Positions 22,401 to 31,105 of a stretch of DNA of 64,000 nt are shown piece after piece (positions within the stretch are counted from its first letter, which is position 1; each line of letters starts with the position of its first letter). The position numbers and the translations under genes were made by a program. The notes under the pieces are model-generated. The model ran no database searches and was not told the DNA's origin. It saw nothing but the letters and a program-made list of their open reading frames with translations. The stretch covers positions 4,589,378 to 4,653,377 of the forward strand of contig NC_087381.1 of assembly GCF_963675165.1 (NCBI RefSeq), given 5' to 3'. The DNA is from Halichondria panicea. Its lineage: Eukaryota > Porifera > Demospongiae > Suberitida > Halichondriidae.

Positions 22401-24364
22401 TGCTAGAGGCCAACGTGAAAGTTCAAGTTCTTAGCTTTTGCTTGCTTTTATCTGACAACAAAGCTTTGACATCGAAGCTGCATGCCGTTGGAGGCTACCC
22501 ATGCTGTAAACCCAGTGCTGTGGCATCCAGGTGAGTAGACTCAGATCTAACAAACAAACAAACAAACAAACCAATGGACTATTATATCCGTGGCCGCCCA
22601 CGCGCCTTGGGTAATAACAATTGAAACCTCTCACCTGTATCGGCCGAATGCATGCTTAGTTTGGAGGTAGACTGGTAGATCGTAGTGTACAGTAATCTAG
22701 CTAGTGTACAGTTCGATTTTAATCGAGTTCAGACTCTGATAGTTTCTCTTAGAAGAGACACACAATTAGAAGAGACTCACAACTGACGTCGTGGCGAAAT
22801 GCCATACAGCTCTGTCAGTCACTGAATTTTTTGGGTTCAGTATTTTTTCGTCTAGGTTTGATATACATAATTTTACATACATTATTTAGTAATCAAAACC
22901 TAGTACAACAAATCATAGTTACTTTTTCTCATGCTTGTTTCCCTTAGGAGAGCGAGTGCAGTATACACGACAGTCTACCGTTGTATCAGCTTGACCAGCT
23001 GACCAGAAATGCACAGATGATACTGCAGATGATTTCGTTTGGAGCTTACAGAGAAGTGCTGGCCATGGTGAGATCAGTGTGTATTCTTCACAGCAGTATT
23101 TTTTGTAATAATCTTGCTGTGTTGAATGCTTGACAACCAGGGACTCGCTATGCTCGAGCATTACGTAACCTCGAGCATTATTGCATCATCATCATGCACC
23201 ACATTAAACACTTATTGCTAGCCAGTTAATGACTCACACCATATCACTTCTTCCTTACATGTTGTTGTCCATAGCCGGGAGCAACTCCTATCAGTGAGTT
23301 CTATTATTTGTGCTATTAACCCTTTCCCTGTTTTAATAAAAAAAAAGAATAAATACAGTTTTTCTTTAAAAATTCATATATCATGAACCATACATTGAAA
23401 TGAGACTTGTAAATATTTTCTACAGGTAGCGCAGACCCCAGCATCGTTACCTAGCAACTGACCACCCCCCCTAATTAGCAATTGTTTACAAACATTTACA
23501 ATTATGTACACAAACAATATTTTATGAAGGCACAAAGTGACTAAAGACACTAAATAAGTGTTCTCAATGTTCTCACGGAGACATGGTTTAAGCAGAAACT
23601 TGTCTGTGAGGTCACATCGGCAGACGCCATTTTCCCGGAAAATGTTTTCTTCACCTACACACAGGTTTACAAACAGGTTTACAAGTTCAATGGTGGCTCA
23701 TGATGTCCACTGCTGTACTAACTAGCCTAAATACAGTTATACTGTGCTATCAAGGCTACAGATGCTACTCTAGACTTACCAGATTCAGGAACTTAGTCCA
23801 TCCTATGAGCTTTTTCATCAGGTTCTTCAGGCTCTAGCTTGAGATAGTTTCTTATCTAGCTATGATCCCAGTCACTGTCCTCTCACTCAACAAGGCCATA
23901 AGCATCGTTCTCCTCACTGTCTAGCTGCCCTAGAACCTCACTGAGGCTGTACTAAGAAGATCTCGAAGCCATTATCAATAGTCACATGCGGTCACATGCG
24001 GTCACTTTTCTTTCGCAGTACTGTGCGAAGCGTACCTCGAGGCAAGATATTAAACATACTTGAAAGAGCAGCTCAATGCGCATGTGCTGGTACCTACAGC
24101 GTGTGCATAGCTCCAACACAGCGTGGACAACAATTTTTTGAAAATAGTCAATAGTGCGGCCAGAAAAAGACGGGGAAAGGGCAATAATTATTTTTAATTA
24201 TTTTATTGCCATACTATTAATTGCACTCTCAACCCATACACATAATAATTAGTGTTATAATTATTCCCTCCCCAGATTTCATGCAGCCATATTGTTTTGG
24301 AGGGGTGACTCTTGATGTTCCTGCGCCAGCTTTGGAGCAACCACTTGAGAACTCTAACACTTAG
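7403..24364 (+). CDS. ILF2: Interleukin enhancer-binding factor 2 ortholog (NF45), 13 exons
   Basis: Coding exons 7403-7407, 7455-7583, 8549-8648, 9453-9578, 15753-15855, 16007-16123, 16393-16491, 16690-16771, 17766-17853, 18026-18157, 22948-23067, 23275-23293 and 24276-24364 sum to 1209 nt (402 codons); human ILF2 has 390. Every junction has GT..AG and matching phase. An Arg/Gly-rich N-terminus (RGHSRGHSRG, WRGRGRGKGG) precedes a DZF domain with family signatures: EVRVVGAHKMG, VVEIVILLKDLPT, IRHSRWWED, and ALFLPGS-type AGLFLPGSVGVPDPCE. NF45 is a catalytically dead nucleotidyltransferase-fold protein that pairs with NF90/ILF3 on double-stranded RNA in nucleus and cytoplasm. Introns 4 and 10 (6.2 and 4.8 kb) hold the nested genes and most of the elements listed below; the intron at 23294-24275 shows nothing recognisable. 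The first coding exon is only ATGGC. Confidence 0.95.
7755..7996. repeat. Pogo-like MITE fragment, family B
   Basis: Ends in GATTAGCGAGGTTCTACTGTA, the signature end of pogo/Tigger-like short elements (TA target). The body (CAGTGGCCATTG, CAGCCCCTCTTTTCAGTTTG) recurs in inverted orientation at 10927-11100 and 11655-11735. The left end is not clear, so the copy may be truncated. Confidence 0.6.
8270..8425. repeat. Poly-C containing interspersed repeat
   Basis: Two C-runs (CACCCCCCCCTAGG and CGCCCCCCCCCCTG) within a stretch framed by CCAGGGCTGTATTG and TGGATAGCCCTG, suggesting short inverted ends. Related to the element at 4190-4330. Lies in ILF2 intron 2. Confidence 0.4.
10323..10653. mobile_element. 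Pogo/Tigger-like MITE with TA target duplication
   Basis: Begins CAGTAGAACCTCGATTATCC and ends in the inverse GGATAATGGAGGTTCTACTG, flanked on both sides by TA, the classic pogo target. Length 331 bp, no coding capacity. It contains a perfect tandem duplication of about 31 bp (GATAAACCACGCCTTGATCC...) at about 10399-10460 and a TGCGCATGCGCA palindrome at 10489-10500. Inserted in the left arm of the foldback element, so it is younger than it. Confidence 0.9.
10927..11135. repeat. Pogo-like MITE fragment, family B, inverted
   Basis: Starts ACTGTAGACTCGCTAATCCGG and continues with sequence inverse to 7900-7996 (AAATGGCAAACTGAAAAGAG). It is part of the centre of foldback copy 1. A further block of the same family (CAATGGCCACTGCAAAGAAA) follows at 11665-11735 after a CA tract at 11576-11610. 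Confidence 0.55.
12968..13951 (+). CDS. Six-repeat propeller-like protein, copy 1
   Basis: An uninterrupted frame of 327 codons, ATG at 12968 (CAAAACGATGG context) and TAA at 13949. No signal peptide or membrane segment is visible, so it is probably cytosolic. Six repeats of about 50 residues are seen, each a run such as NPTVAL..NTVLFVYE ending in a Tyr-x-x-Gly-like strand (KVYYVIGN, CMYRVGNV, RCYYEVSK, LYCAVGSL, LKLLCGRV, LKYKFGTL). The pattern of Pro/Val-Ala-Leu, a Gly turn, Val-Val-x-Val-His and Leu-x-Tyr-x-Val-Gly suggests a six-bladed beta-propeller; the fold is inferred from periodicity. The gene is intronless, lies inside ILF2 intron 4 on the same strand, and is followed after 251 bp by a paralog. 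Ligand and role are unknown. Confidence 0.85.
   Translation: MAELEAQLFSTKDFSPRIQDANFPCVCLNDSGTVVVFYQSRGKVYYVIGNTDLQHEHDTSKSSLNSKHRLDWGDSQLYGDGCNVKAAINDQNEVVLVRSRTRRRECMYRVGNVDVSAKCINWWSNEMCLCSGVNPTVALVGNTVLFVYEAQYGFCRCYYEVSKIENKQIWATRNIKARLIPELNGCKEVSIAINQSGRVVITCRNAVGSGLYCAVGSLIDATVRDVTLNGTPYVSGYYSCISVLNDGIVVSAHEDEAFGNSSLKLLCGRVSDSVINWEEEQELDHGYKPSLAVSNKQQMIVVHVDKSGVQTHGELKYKFGTLSSRLH
14203..15201 (+). CDS. Six-repeat propeller-like protein, copy 2
   Basis: An uninterrupted frame of 332 codons ending in TAG, aligned end to end with the gene at 12968-13951. Shared anchors are RIRWANFPVVCMNQSG versus RIQDANFPCVCLNDSG, QLYGDG, RRRCMYR, GVNPAVAL and ELHYKFGFL versus ELKYKFGTL. All six repeats are kept, and substitutions leave the hydrophobic pattern intact. 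That argues for two functional proteins rather than a recent duplicate with a decaying copy. It is intronless like its neighbour. The pair arose by tandem duplication or by retroposition followed by duplication. An open frame on the opposite strand at 14464-14751 is a shadow. Confidence 0.85.
   Translation: MATTTKRSLEPNLLSTRKFEPRIRWANFPVVCMNQSGVVVVFYQHLRKIYFIVGSVSVDLTTERNFGGGTLAKHSCEWGNVQLYGDGLNVRAALNESNEIVVVRSGTYRRRCMYRSGVVSQNERNIIWKEDDTFFTKGVNPAVALKGSTVIFVHELNFGLYRCFYNIAKISDGSIRFIGTRNQPLPALDERKEISLSLNASGYVVFSCRWCVGGNLFYAVGKLSDGEDSINDVVRVQQYAQGVYSHICLLDDGNVVEVHEKLMSSLCMFKFGRLDGNTIAWGEDLEFDYGNNPCTAVTNNCQMIVVRVTRPYVAPGELHYKFGFLSESVGHA
15202..15752. other. Spacer between the propeller pair and ILF2 exon 5
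   Basis: AT-rich, without recognisable coding sequence. Holds a GAGCGAAGCGAGTACC short inverted motif near 15471 and a CATGCGCATGTGCCCATGTG motif near 15572. No poly(A) tract that would mark a recent retrocopy is obvious after the second propeller gene. Confidence 0.4.
17170..17600. repeat. GC-rich interspersed repeat in ILF2 intron 8
   Basis: Much more GC-rich than the rest of the intron. Contains GGGGCGTGCCC, a run of nine or more C, and two TGCGCATGCGCA palindromes (about 17495-17506 and 17551-17562) in related surroundings (GCCACGTGG, ACCCCC). Probably a compound of short elements; ends not resolved. Confidence 0.45.
18446..18843. mobile_element. hAT-like MITE with TTAGTTGGGC ends
   Basis: Inverted ends TTAGTTGGGCATGGCCCACC and its complement (about 28 bp with small indels) enclose 398 bp. 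The flanks repeat GTTATAG (18439-18445 and 18844-18850), a 7-8 bp target duplication typical of hAT or P-type insertions. The body has no coding capacity. Related copies lie at about 41000-41150 and 49436-49720. Inserted in ILF2 intron 10. Confidence 0.8.
18958..19586. mobile_element. Mutator-like non-autonomous element with a minisatellite core
   Basis: About 60-bp inverted ends start CAGAGGAGGGAGGACACGAT and close with the complement. The flanks carry an exact 9-bp duplication, GCTATGCTC (18949-18957 and 19587-19595). A 9-bp duplication with long inverted ends is the hallmark of Mutator-superfamily elements. The centre holds a 39-bp tandem repeat (19236-19410) and no transposase. The minus-strand open frame across it (19185-19526) reads the repeat as Pro/Thr/Ser-rich peptide and is not considered a gene. 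Confidence 0.88.
19236..19410. repeat. Minisatellite, about 39-bp unit
   Basis: Four to five imperfect copies built on GAGACAGGAGTGCCTGGGGT followed by GCTTCTCATAGGGATCTTG. One unit is diverged and expanded. Lies wholly inside the Mutator-like element. Confidence 0.85.
20160..20988 (-). CDS. CD225/dispanin-like membrane protein, two exons
   Basis: Exon 1 runs 20988-20407 and exon 2 20330-20160, joined in phase 0 (TTCCAG/GTAAGA to CATACAG/ACG), giving 250 codons. The first 150 residues are polar and partly helical, with a PPSY motif near the start that could bind WW domains. Two hydrophobic segments follow: VCMTIWLLITFFVGSPVTLF and, after the splice, LCLGVIFNLIWTVFFVVVVF. Between them is a short basic loop with ALYSIFQ, TRKNVNEGNITQAK and RSFKKY. 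This pattern (intramembrane segment, loop with an N-x-G/A-x-x-x-A-x-x-x-S/Y-like motif, then a transmembrane segment) is that of the CD225 family, which includes IFITM-type proteins. Family assignment rests on layout rather than strong identity. It lies in ILF2 intron 10 on the opposite strand. Confidence 0.65.
21182..22614. mobile_element. Foldback element copy 2
   Basis: Same family as 9770-12373: outer ends TTACCCGAGGCGCGTGGGCG and its complement, the GTTT/AAAC microsatellites, TAAACTTGCACG and TCCAGGCTTCATTACTGTGA blocks, and inner ends GAGGGTTTGCACTTTGTAGT and GAGCACTGAAGTGCTAATCC. Here the arms nearly meet (gap about 50 bp near 22135-22185), so this shows the compact form of the family. 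The left arm is split by a 334-bp element (21459-21792). No target duplication is obvious. Confidence 0.85.
21459..21792. mobile_element. Mutator-like MITE with 9-bp target duplication
   Basis: Long imperfect inverted ends, TAGTCGGGCGCTGCC then GGAGGTCGGGAATCAAGCC then TTTTGTTCTG, and their complement. They are flanked by an exact 9-bp duplication, GAAAAGGGT (21450-21458 and 21793-21801). Inserted into foldback copy 2, whose arm sequence resumes on either side. Confidence 0.88.
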
Positions 24365-24976
24365 TCCAATAACTTCACTACTTCCTTCTCCAGAAAAATG
24401 TTACTATTAAAATAATGATGTAGGGCATTATAATTATAATGCATGTAACGTCCATAAAAAGGGACATAATGTTTCTCCTGTACGTTTGTTGATGTGTCAG
24501 TTTTTCGAAAAAAAGCTTGACAAGTATCTTTTGATGCCTGGTGGATGTGCCAAACCTATACGTGTACAGGATGTACTCCTGATGTAAAAAAGCTATAATA
24601 ACGATGTAGTGCTGCAAGCGTGCGCTTGCTAATGCCTCTCACCATGTTATGCTTTCGCTCAAAAAGTATTAGTGTTATAGTAGTTAATGTTTTATACAAG
24701 TTAGCTTATCTATATAAACTCACTGAGAAGAAAACACTTATTTACATGCGTGGCCCGCCCAGGGAGATGGGTTGCAGCCCTATCTAGTATTCGTTCTAGC
24801 CTGGGATCGAGGCTAGCATTCGTTCTTCTTGCTGCAGAAAAACATGCAGCACCAATCAGATTGCAGACTGCCTACATTACGTAAGCAGTTTGCATTCAGG
24901 AATGCATATGCACCAATCAGATTGTACATTTTTGTTGGCTTCCCAGCCCATCCCCTCTCTGCAGCAAGCTGAGCTT
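24365..24976. other. Spacer after ILF2 with LTR-like and MITE pieces
   Basis: Contains a stretch (24630-24765, GCTAATGCCTCTC, then CACTGAGAAGAAAA, then CTTATTTACATGC) that recurs at 32343-32453, showing an interspersed repeat. A second block (24795-24960) has paired CACCAATCAGATTG motifs and a CCTGGGATCGAGGCTAGC end. No coding sequence is seen. Confidence 0.5.
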
Positions 24977-25129
24977 TGTGTGGAATAAACTATTATTTAT
25001 GACCATATTTAGGGTTTGAAGCTATATTTAGCTAGCCCTAAATTCTGTATAAATACCACTGAGTTTTGTCATGTCATCACTTTTTCAATGCTAATAAACT
25101 GTTGTTGATCAAGTCTAACTAACTCTACA
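24977..25129 (+). repeat. Putative 5' LTR of the Gypsy remnant
   Basis: The block runs from TGTGTGGAATAAACTATT to CTAACTAACTCTACA, has a TATA-like TGTATAAATACC and an AATAAA signal, and is followed directly by TGGTGGCAGCGG, a typical primer-binding position. No matching 3' LTR was found, so the left border is a guess. Confidence 0.45.
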
Positions 25130-25150
25130 TGGTGGCAGCGGTGCTACTCT

Positions 25151-27715
25151 ATGATGGCTCATCTACGATTGGAACCCCCATCTTCATTTAACTTTCGGAA
25201 CCCTGATGAGTGGCCACGATGGAAGAAGCGATTTGAACAGTATCGCACTGCATCTGGGCTCACTGAAGTATAGTAGGAGAACCACAACAAGTTAGCACTC
25301 TACTGTACTGCTTAGGCGAGGAAGCAGATTCAGTGTTGGACTCGACAAATGCGACCGAAGACGATCGAAAAAGGTACGAAATTGTGATACGAAAATTTGA
25401 CACGTTTTTTAAGGTTTGACGCAACGTTATTTTCGAGTGAGCGAGATTTAACCGACGTAGCCAGCACGATGGCGAAATGGCAGAACAGTATATCCTAGAG
25501 CTATATCGCTTAGCTGAAAACTGTGAAAACGATGCGCTAAAAGAGGAAATGATCCGAGACCGATTAGTGGTTGGAATACAAGATGCATCACTATCGCAAC
25601 AGTTGCAACTAGATGCAGCGCTCACGTTAGACAAGGCAAAGACAAAGGTCCGCCAGCGTGAAGCAGTTGCAGAGCAACAGAAAGTAGCACACGGACACTC
25701 CACTCCACCCTGGAGGAAGTTCATACAGGCAAATTCCCAAGGGGCATGGCTCTACTTCAAGCTCAAAGGAGGCTAGAAAGAAATGTACCAGATGTGGAAA
25801 GGAATCTCATCCCTGTGAAAAATGCCCTGCGAAAGACGCAGAGTGCCACAAATGTGGGAAAAAGGGACACTACAGCTCATGTTGTTTTATCGCTGAGCTT
25901 ACCAGCGAAAATATACTCAATTCAGACACGGTGGACTCTGAGCAGAGCAATAACTGGATTGCTACAGTAGGGCGAGCTACGAATTTCAAATTGGATACTG
26001 GTGCAGAAGTAACTGCCGAGACGTACAGGTCGATCGAACCACCACCCACAGCAACAAAGAAACTGTGTTGCCAACCCTTAAAAACAAGGGGCCAAGGTAT
26101 TATCACTGATGAGAAGATCGAGGCTATGTGGTAGACAGATTGAAGACAGATCTTTTGGGACTACCCGCAATCACTGCTCCAATACGGGTCGGGTCGCCTC
26201 AGTGACTAAAACGGAAACCTCCACAACTACTGAGGTGGAAAAGCGGTTCCCGTCAGTTTTCTCGGGATTGGGAAACTTAGGTGAAGAATACGAAATTCCG
26301 CTCAGACCTGAAGCAAAACCCCATTCTCTCTTTACACCTAGGCGTGTACCATTGCCACTACGACCTAAAGTAGAAGAGCTAAACCGAATGGAATCACTAG
26401 GAGTCATATCGAGGGCGATACCTTGGTGCGCTGGAATGGTAGTCGTTCCGTGCTACGTGAGGGTTCATCCACTCCCCAAAGTCGATGACATACTTGCTCA
26501 ACTCGCTGGAGCTAAAGTGTTTAGCAAATTGGATGCCAACAGTGGAGATACCTTTGGCTGAAAAATCACGATTGCTCACTACTTTCATCACACCTTTTGG
26601 GGGCTACTGTTTCAACAAATTACCTTGACCCAACTGAAATTTCTAGGCCACATTGTGGACCAATTAGATGGGATTCGAGCCGACCCAGATAAGACCAAAG
26701 CCATTATTGAGATGGAAATACCTACCAATAATATGTGACAGGGCCTAGGAAAACAACCCTTATATATGGAGCAAACTAATAATGTTCAGTACACTACAAA
26801 GTAAAATATTTAGAGCTATTTTAGGATTTTGGTTTTCTTTCGTAAGAAATAATTTATCTCCTCTAACTAAAAAAAATTTTTTTATCCAAAATTTTTTTTG
26901 TATAGCCGTTACAAGGCAGCCATTGAATTTTTTCATGCTGTTCTTGTATGCGTTCGAACATTAGTTTCTCAAAACGGTAGGTCAATACTGTCCCCCTTTC
27001 ACCCGAAAATATTTAGGGTAGGAAGGTGAAAGTGAGTGATATTGTAATCAATTTGAAGCTTAAGCACTGCTTTATTTAATTAAGCAATAAAATACAATTA
27101 ATTAGTTTGCTCCATAAGGGTTGTTTTCCTACGCCCTGTCACATATATATCCGAACTTCGACGTTTCATGGGAATGGTCAACCATCTAGGGAAATTTTCG
27201 AGTCAATTCAGTATTGCCAGAGTGGATGGCCGAGGAGAAAGGGAGAAATGGAAGCCAAGCTTGTACCATATTGGAAAGAGCGCAGTGATCTTACTGTGGC
27301 CAAAGATGGAATGCTTCTCTACCAAAAGAGAATAGTGGTTCCTAAACAATCGCAATCGAAAACCCTGGACAAGATACACACGGGACACCAAGGCATACAG
27401 CGATGTCGTCTCCTGGCTAATACAGCTGTATGGTGGCCAGGAATCTCAAGCGAGGTGGAGAACATGGTACACCAATGCCCCAAAAGAGCAACCCCAAACA
27501 AGCAACAAATGATTCCGAGCGAACTACCCTGGCAAAAGGTTGCCACCGATCTCTTTCACCTCAATGGAAAAAATTACATTGCAGTAGTGGATTACTTTTC
27601 GCGATATCCCGAAATCAATGGTACGACTTCAAACTGTATCATCAAGATTCTGAAAGAGATATTCTCAAGATGGGGTAGGATCGACTCGATTTCTTCAGGT
27701 GAGAGGATAGGGTAA
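25151..27715 (+). pseudogene. Gypsy-type LTR retrotransposon, gag-pol remnant
   Basis: Pieces appear in the canonical order on the plus strand: gag (PDEWPRWKKRFEQY at 25205, then 25477-25740), paired zinc knuckles (CTRCGKESHPCEKC, CHKCGKKGHYSSCC) near 25790-25890, protease (LDTGAEVTAETY) near 25992, and the N-terminal part of reverse transcriptase (AKVFSKLDANSG near 26510). The catalytic YxDD segment is deleted. A later RT fragment (FLGHIVD) follows, then a MITE insertion, then integrase (HTGHQG.. near 27380 and KVATDLFHLNGKNYIAVVDY near 27540). In-frame stops (for example 25271) and frame changes show the copy is dead. It ends abruptly at a CGACTCGAT repeat near 27680. Confidence 0.9.
26735..27142. 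mobile_element. MITE with GTGACAGGGCC ends inside the Gypsy remnant
   Basis: Ends GTGACAGGGCCTAGGAAAAC and its complement (about 40 bp, reaching GGAGCAAACTAAT) enclose 408 bp. It interrupts the Gypsy pol frame between CCTACCAAT and ATCCGAACT. Flanks are AT dinucleotides (ATAT..ATATATAT), so the exact duplication is ambiguous. Internal sequence relates it to 2229-2420. Confidence 0.85.
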
Positions 27716-28024
27716 AAGGTGAGTTTCGAGGGCGGCTTGATATCAAGGCTATCTATGGCTGTACTCTTGCAACAAAGGCACTGAGCAAGTAGCTGCTGTG
27801 TGATCTCAGGCTCAGAAGGTCCTCATCTGAGCTACTCTGAGCTGCTGTAGGCATGCCTCAAGAGTCTCAGTGTCTTGTCTGAGCCTAGCGCCTTCGTTGC
27901 ACGCAGGCCGCCCGCCTTTTCCCCAGCGACCTGAAATTGAGTCGATCCTTACCAGAAGCAGTCGCTAAATCGAGTTGATAAAACACATCGAGTCCAGATG
28001 AAGTCGATAAAATCGAGTTGATAA
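27676..28024. repeat. CGACTCGAT foldback repeat, left part
   Basis: Carries the family blocks GGTGAGTTTCGAGGGCGGCT, TGTACTCTTGCAACAAAGGC, GAGCTACTCTGAGCTGCTGT and short units of TCGAGTTGATAAAACACA. The Copia element inserted into this repeat, and the family sequence resumes at 30686-30765. Confidence 0.75.
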
Positions 28025-28219
28025 TGTTGAAATCTTGTTTCCTTAGTATCAACTTTAGTTTGATCAAGTATCTTGAACGCACATGTGTTTACAAAAATTA
28101 CTGACTAAGATTACTATAGATTACTTACATGGAATGTTCTAGATCTATCTAATTAACTAATTACAATGACTTAATCAGTTAGTCTCACAATGTCTCACAA
28201 TCTACTATTAGTTTCAACA
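28025..28219 (-). repeat. Copia LTR (3' in element orientation)
   Basis: 195 bp, minus strand, TGTTGAAAC to TTTCAACA with short terminal inverted repeats. Shares long blocks with the other LTR, such as TTACAAAAATTACTGACTAA. Confidence 0.85.
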
Positions 28220-30499
28220 CTCCCACTTAATCGGTACATTGTACTCAAATCTTAAACACTGGTTTCGATAGTGGTCCTCAAACGTGCAAAGTGGCGGACG
28301 ACGTCCTTCTGAGCATACTTGCATCGTACATATGGAAAGGGACTCTGTGGTGACTCACATCTGTTGCAATCCCTCTTGGGAACGGGTGGTCGTCTGCTCG
28401 GATCAGGTAATCTCTTTCTTGCGTCTGGTTCCTTGATCTGACTCACATATGCCATATGATCAGCTTCTGTTGTGTTGCGAACTCGTCTACTCCAAACCTA
28501 ACAGGGGGTCCACGTGCTCTCTGAGAACGACGTCGTTCTTCTGATTGTTGAGTATCATCCTGTGGCTCATCTTGTGGCTGTTCAGTGTCATCCTGTGGTT
28601 GATGTGTCTCCTCTTCCGATGGTTCAAGAACTGATCCAACATCAAATATCGTATTTTTCTGTTCAGTTACAGGTTTGTTGAAGACAAAAACCGTTTCGTC
28701 AAATATTACATCTCTTCTCTTTAGTACCTTTCGGGTCTCTTCATCAAACAACCGGTATCCTTTCGAATTCTTGCAGTATCCAACAAACCGCAACTTCTTC
28801 ACTTTCTTTTGTCTGTCACAATTAAGTATGTGAACATATGCAATACAACCAAAGACTCGCAGGTGACTAACATCAGGTTTCCTCTCAAACCACTTCTGGT
28901 ACGGTGTTGTATTTCCTGATGGTGATGATCTGTTCTTCAGATACGCTGCAGTCGCTACTGCCTCTGCCCAGTAGCTGTTTGACAGACTTGCATGATTAAT
29001 CATGGCTCTAGCTGATTCCATTAGAGTCTTGTTCGTTCTCTCCGCCAACCCCACATTCGTTTGTGACAAGTGCTTCAAATTCCTTGAACTTCTCAAAAAC
29101 CTCTGACTTTCGTTTCAGAAAGTACACCGCACAACACTGAGAAGCGTCATCGATAAACGTCACAAAGTACCTTTGGCCACCGATCGATTCAGTTTGTACA
29201 GGCCCATATACGTTGCTATGAACTAGCTGTAGCTTTCTTGTTGAACGAATTCCCACTTGTAGTTTTCTGCTCACAAGCTGGTGACGCTTGTTCTCTGGTA
29301 GGTTCACAATTCAATTGATACAGCTTGTTCACTAGTGACCCCATGCCACATAGCTTGCCTTTTCGATTTCGAATCCAGCACCTCAAGTTCCCAAATTTCA
29401 CAACATTGCCTTTACTGGTTGTGCTGCTCGTACAGAGAAAAGATTACATGTTAGTTTTGGTACATATAGTACGTTGTACAGCACAGCTTTCTGAGAATCA
29501 CTCACTTTGAACAACATTTTCACGCGAACATTACCAACACCCAATGCTTCAACAACCTGACCATCGCCAAGTCCGACCTTTTCTGGTGTGTCAAACTTTC
29601 GATAATCCGTCAGATACTGCATCTGCGAAGTCATATGACTGGAGGCTCCTGAGTCTATTAGCCACTTGTCTACCTGAAGCAGGCTTCCCGACGCTCCCTC
29701 ATATTCTGAGTCGGGGCCGGATGACTTCTCCTCTGCGGTCTTGGCATTGTGATCTCTTGCCTTCGGACAGTAACGCTGGATATGTCCTACTTCATTACAT
29801 CTCCAGCAGACAGGTGGTATTTCTTTACTGTAGGCTCCCACTAGCGCTGCATCCGTAGAGGCTCCATCACTGGCTGCTCCTTTCTTCTTCAGCTCTTCAT
29901 GTGTTAGTACATAATTCCTCTAGCTGTCACGACAGCTTGGTGGTAGAGTGCCGAGTAGTGTCACCTCCTCCGAAATTGGGGCTCCAATGGAGGAAAGCCT
30001 CTTTGAGGTGCATTTCCATAGATGTACCCTCCTTTATCTCTTTTCAAGAACAATTTGTTAGCCAGGGTTTCTCGTTTGTAGTGCCCCCTCAAGGCATCCC
30101 ACATTTCCTCACATGACGTCACCAGGTAGAGTTGTGGGGTGGTAATTGCCATGACCAACGTGGAGACTGCCTTTTGAGACTTCACTCGGTAGTCGGTCCT
30201 CACAAGCTCCGTCGCGTCTGCTGCCAGTACTTCAGAGCCATCAACATACTTCCACAGATCTTTCACCATTAACAGATGGCGCACCTGAAATTTCCATGTA
30301 ATCCAGTTACAACTTCCCAGTTTGTCTATCAACCACTTCTCCTCCATCACAGATCAACTTTGTCACTGCTACTCGTAATAATACTCGCTATAATATAGTT
30401 CAATCGACTATAGTTCTCAGTTAAAACAACAGCTCACACTCGACTCAAGCAGGATCTACAGCACAACTATAGCACACTTCCAATAGCTTGTCTGGGCCC

Positions 30500-30685
30500 T
30501 TCCTTAGTATCAACTTTAGTTTGATCAAGTATCTTTTTAGGATAAAACGCACATGTGTTTACAAAAATTACTGACTAAGATTACTATAGATTACTTACAT
30601 GGAATGTTCTAGATCTATCTAATTAACTAATTACAATGACTTAATCAGTTATGTCTCACAATCTACTATTAGTTTAATTTCAACA
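30500..30685 (-). repeat. Copia LTR (5' in element orientation)
   Basis: Close copy of 28025-28219 with small indels (an extra TTTTTAGGATAA stretch; the last about 20 nt next to the internal region differ). The LTRs are not identical, so the insertion is not very recent. Confidence 0.85.
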
Positions 30686-30763
30686 GATAAAACACATCGA
30701 GTCGATTTATCCTTCCAGTTTGGGACACCAATACATGGTATTTTGTATCGCCATTTTGATGCA

Positions 30764-31105
30764 CCCGGCCATTTGGCTTGGCACGGAATGCTAGGCTGCT
30801 ATATGTTTACTGTACAAAACTCACCCTGAACTCGCTATTCCGGTTACCGGCCAGTGCAGTGCTGGCTGTCCCAAACAAGGCTTTCAATGTAATTTTATAC
30901 GGCCGGATATGACGTTTTGGGTGTGGTTTAGCAAATAAAATTGAATTACACTTAAAATTATACAGAACAAAAATAATGATAATGAATAATTCATTATCCC
31001 TCGAGACAAGAACCGCAAACGTAGTAATTAGATTGGTCGTTTTTAAGCCACCTTGCTATTCTGCATGGTCCCAAGGGTGACCGGATTAACGAGAGTCTAC
31101 TGTAT
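30764..31105. repeat. Pogo-like repeat, family C
   Basis: Contains GGCTTGGCACGGAATGCTAG, CTCGCTATTCCGGTTACCGG and ends CGAGAGTCTACTGTA. The same blocks occur at 51313-51480 (ACAGTAGACTCTCGCTATTC, GGCTTGGCACGGAATCACC). The GTCTACTGTA end suggests a pogo-like MITE with a TA target. Confidence 0.6.

Larger units (their letters stand above)
28025..30685 (-). mobile_element. Copia-type LTR retrotransposon with both LTRs
   Basis: On the minus strand both LTRs begin TGTTGAAA, and the downstream one is preceded by a polypurine-like AAGTGGGAG. The 5-bp duplication GATAA flanks the element (28020-28024 and 30686-30690). Gag (near 30350-29965, MEEKWLIDKLGSCNWITWKF) is followed by a zinc knuckle (CWRCNEVGHIQRYC) and protease (LIDSGASSHM) at 29841-29400. 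Integrase follows in two frames at 29307-28450, with TFIDDAS and GLAERTNKTLMESARAM. The reverse transcriptase and RNase H are missing, and frame changes occur within integrase, so this copy is non-autonomous. Confidence 0.92.

Noticed and set aside
24378..24617. Minus-strand frame just after ILF2
   Set aside because: Very AT-rich, Ile/Phe/Tyr-heavy, with no conserved motif; overlaps the likely ILF2 3' UTR.
25260..25724. 154-codon minus-strand open frame with many Ser and Cys
   Set aside because: Antisense of the Gypsy gag region, which has clear coding motifs on the plus strand.
29915..29990. tRNA-like box A (AGCTTGGTGGTAGAGTGCC) suggesting a tRNA or SINE
   Set aside because: No box B (GGTTCGAATCC type) follows and no cloverleaf could be drawn; it lies at the end of the Copia gag region and is probably a chance match or small insertion.
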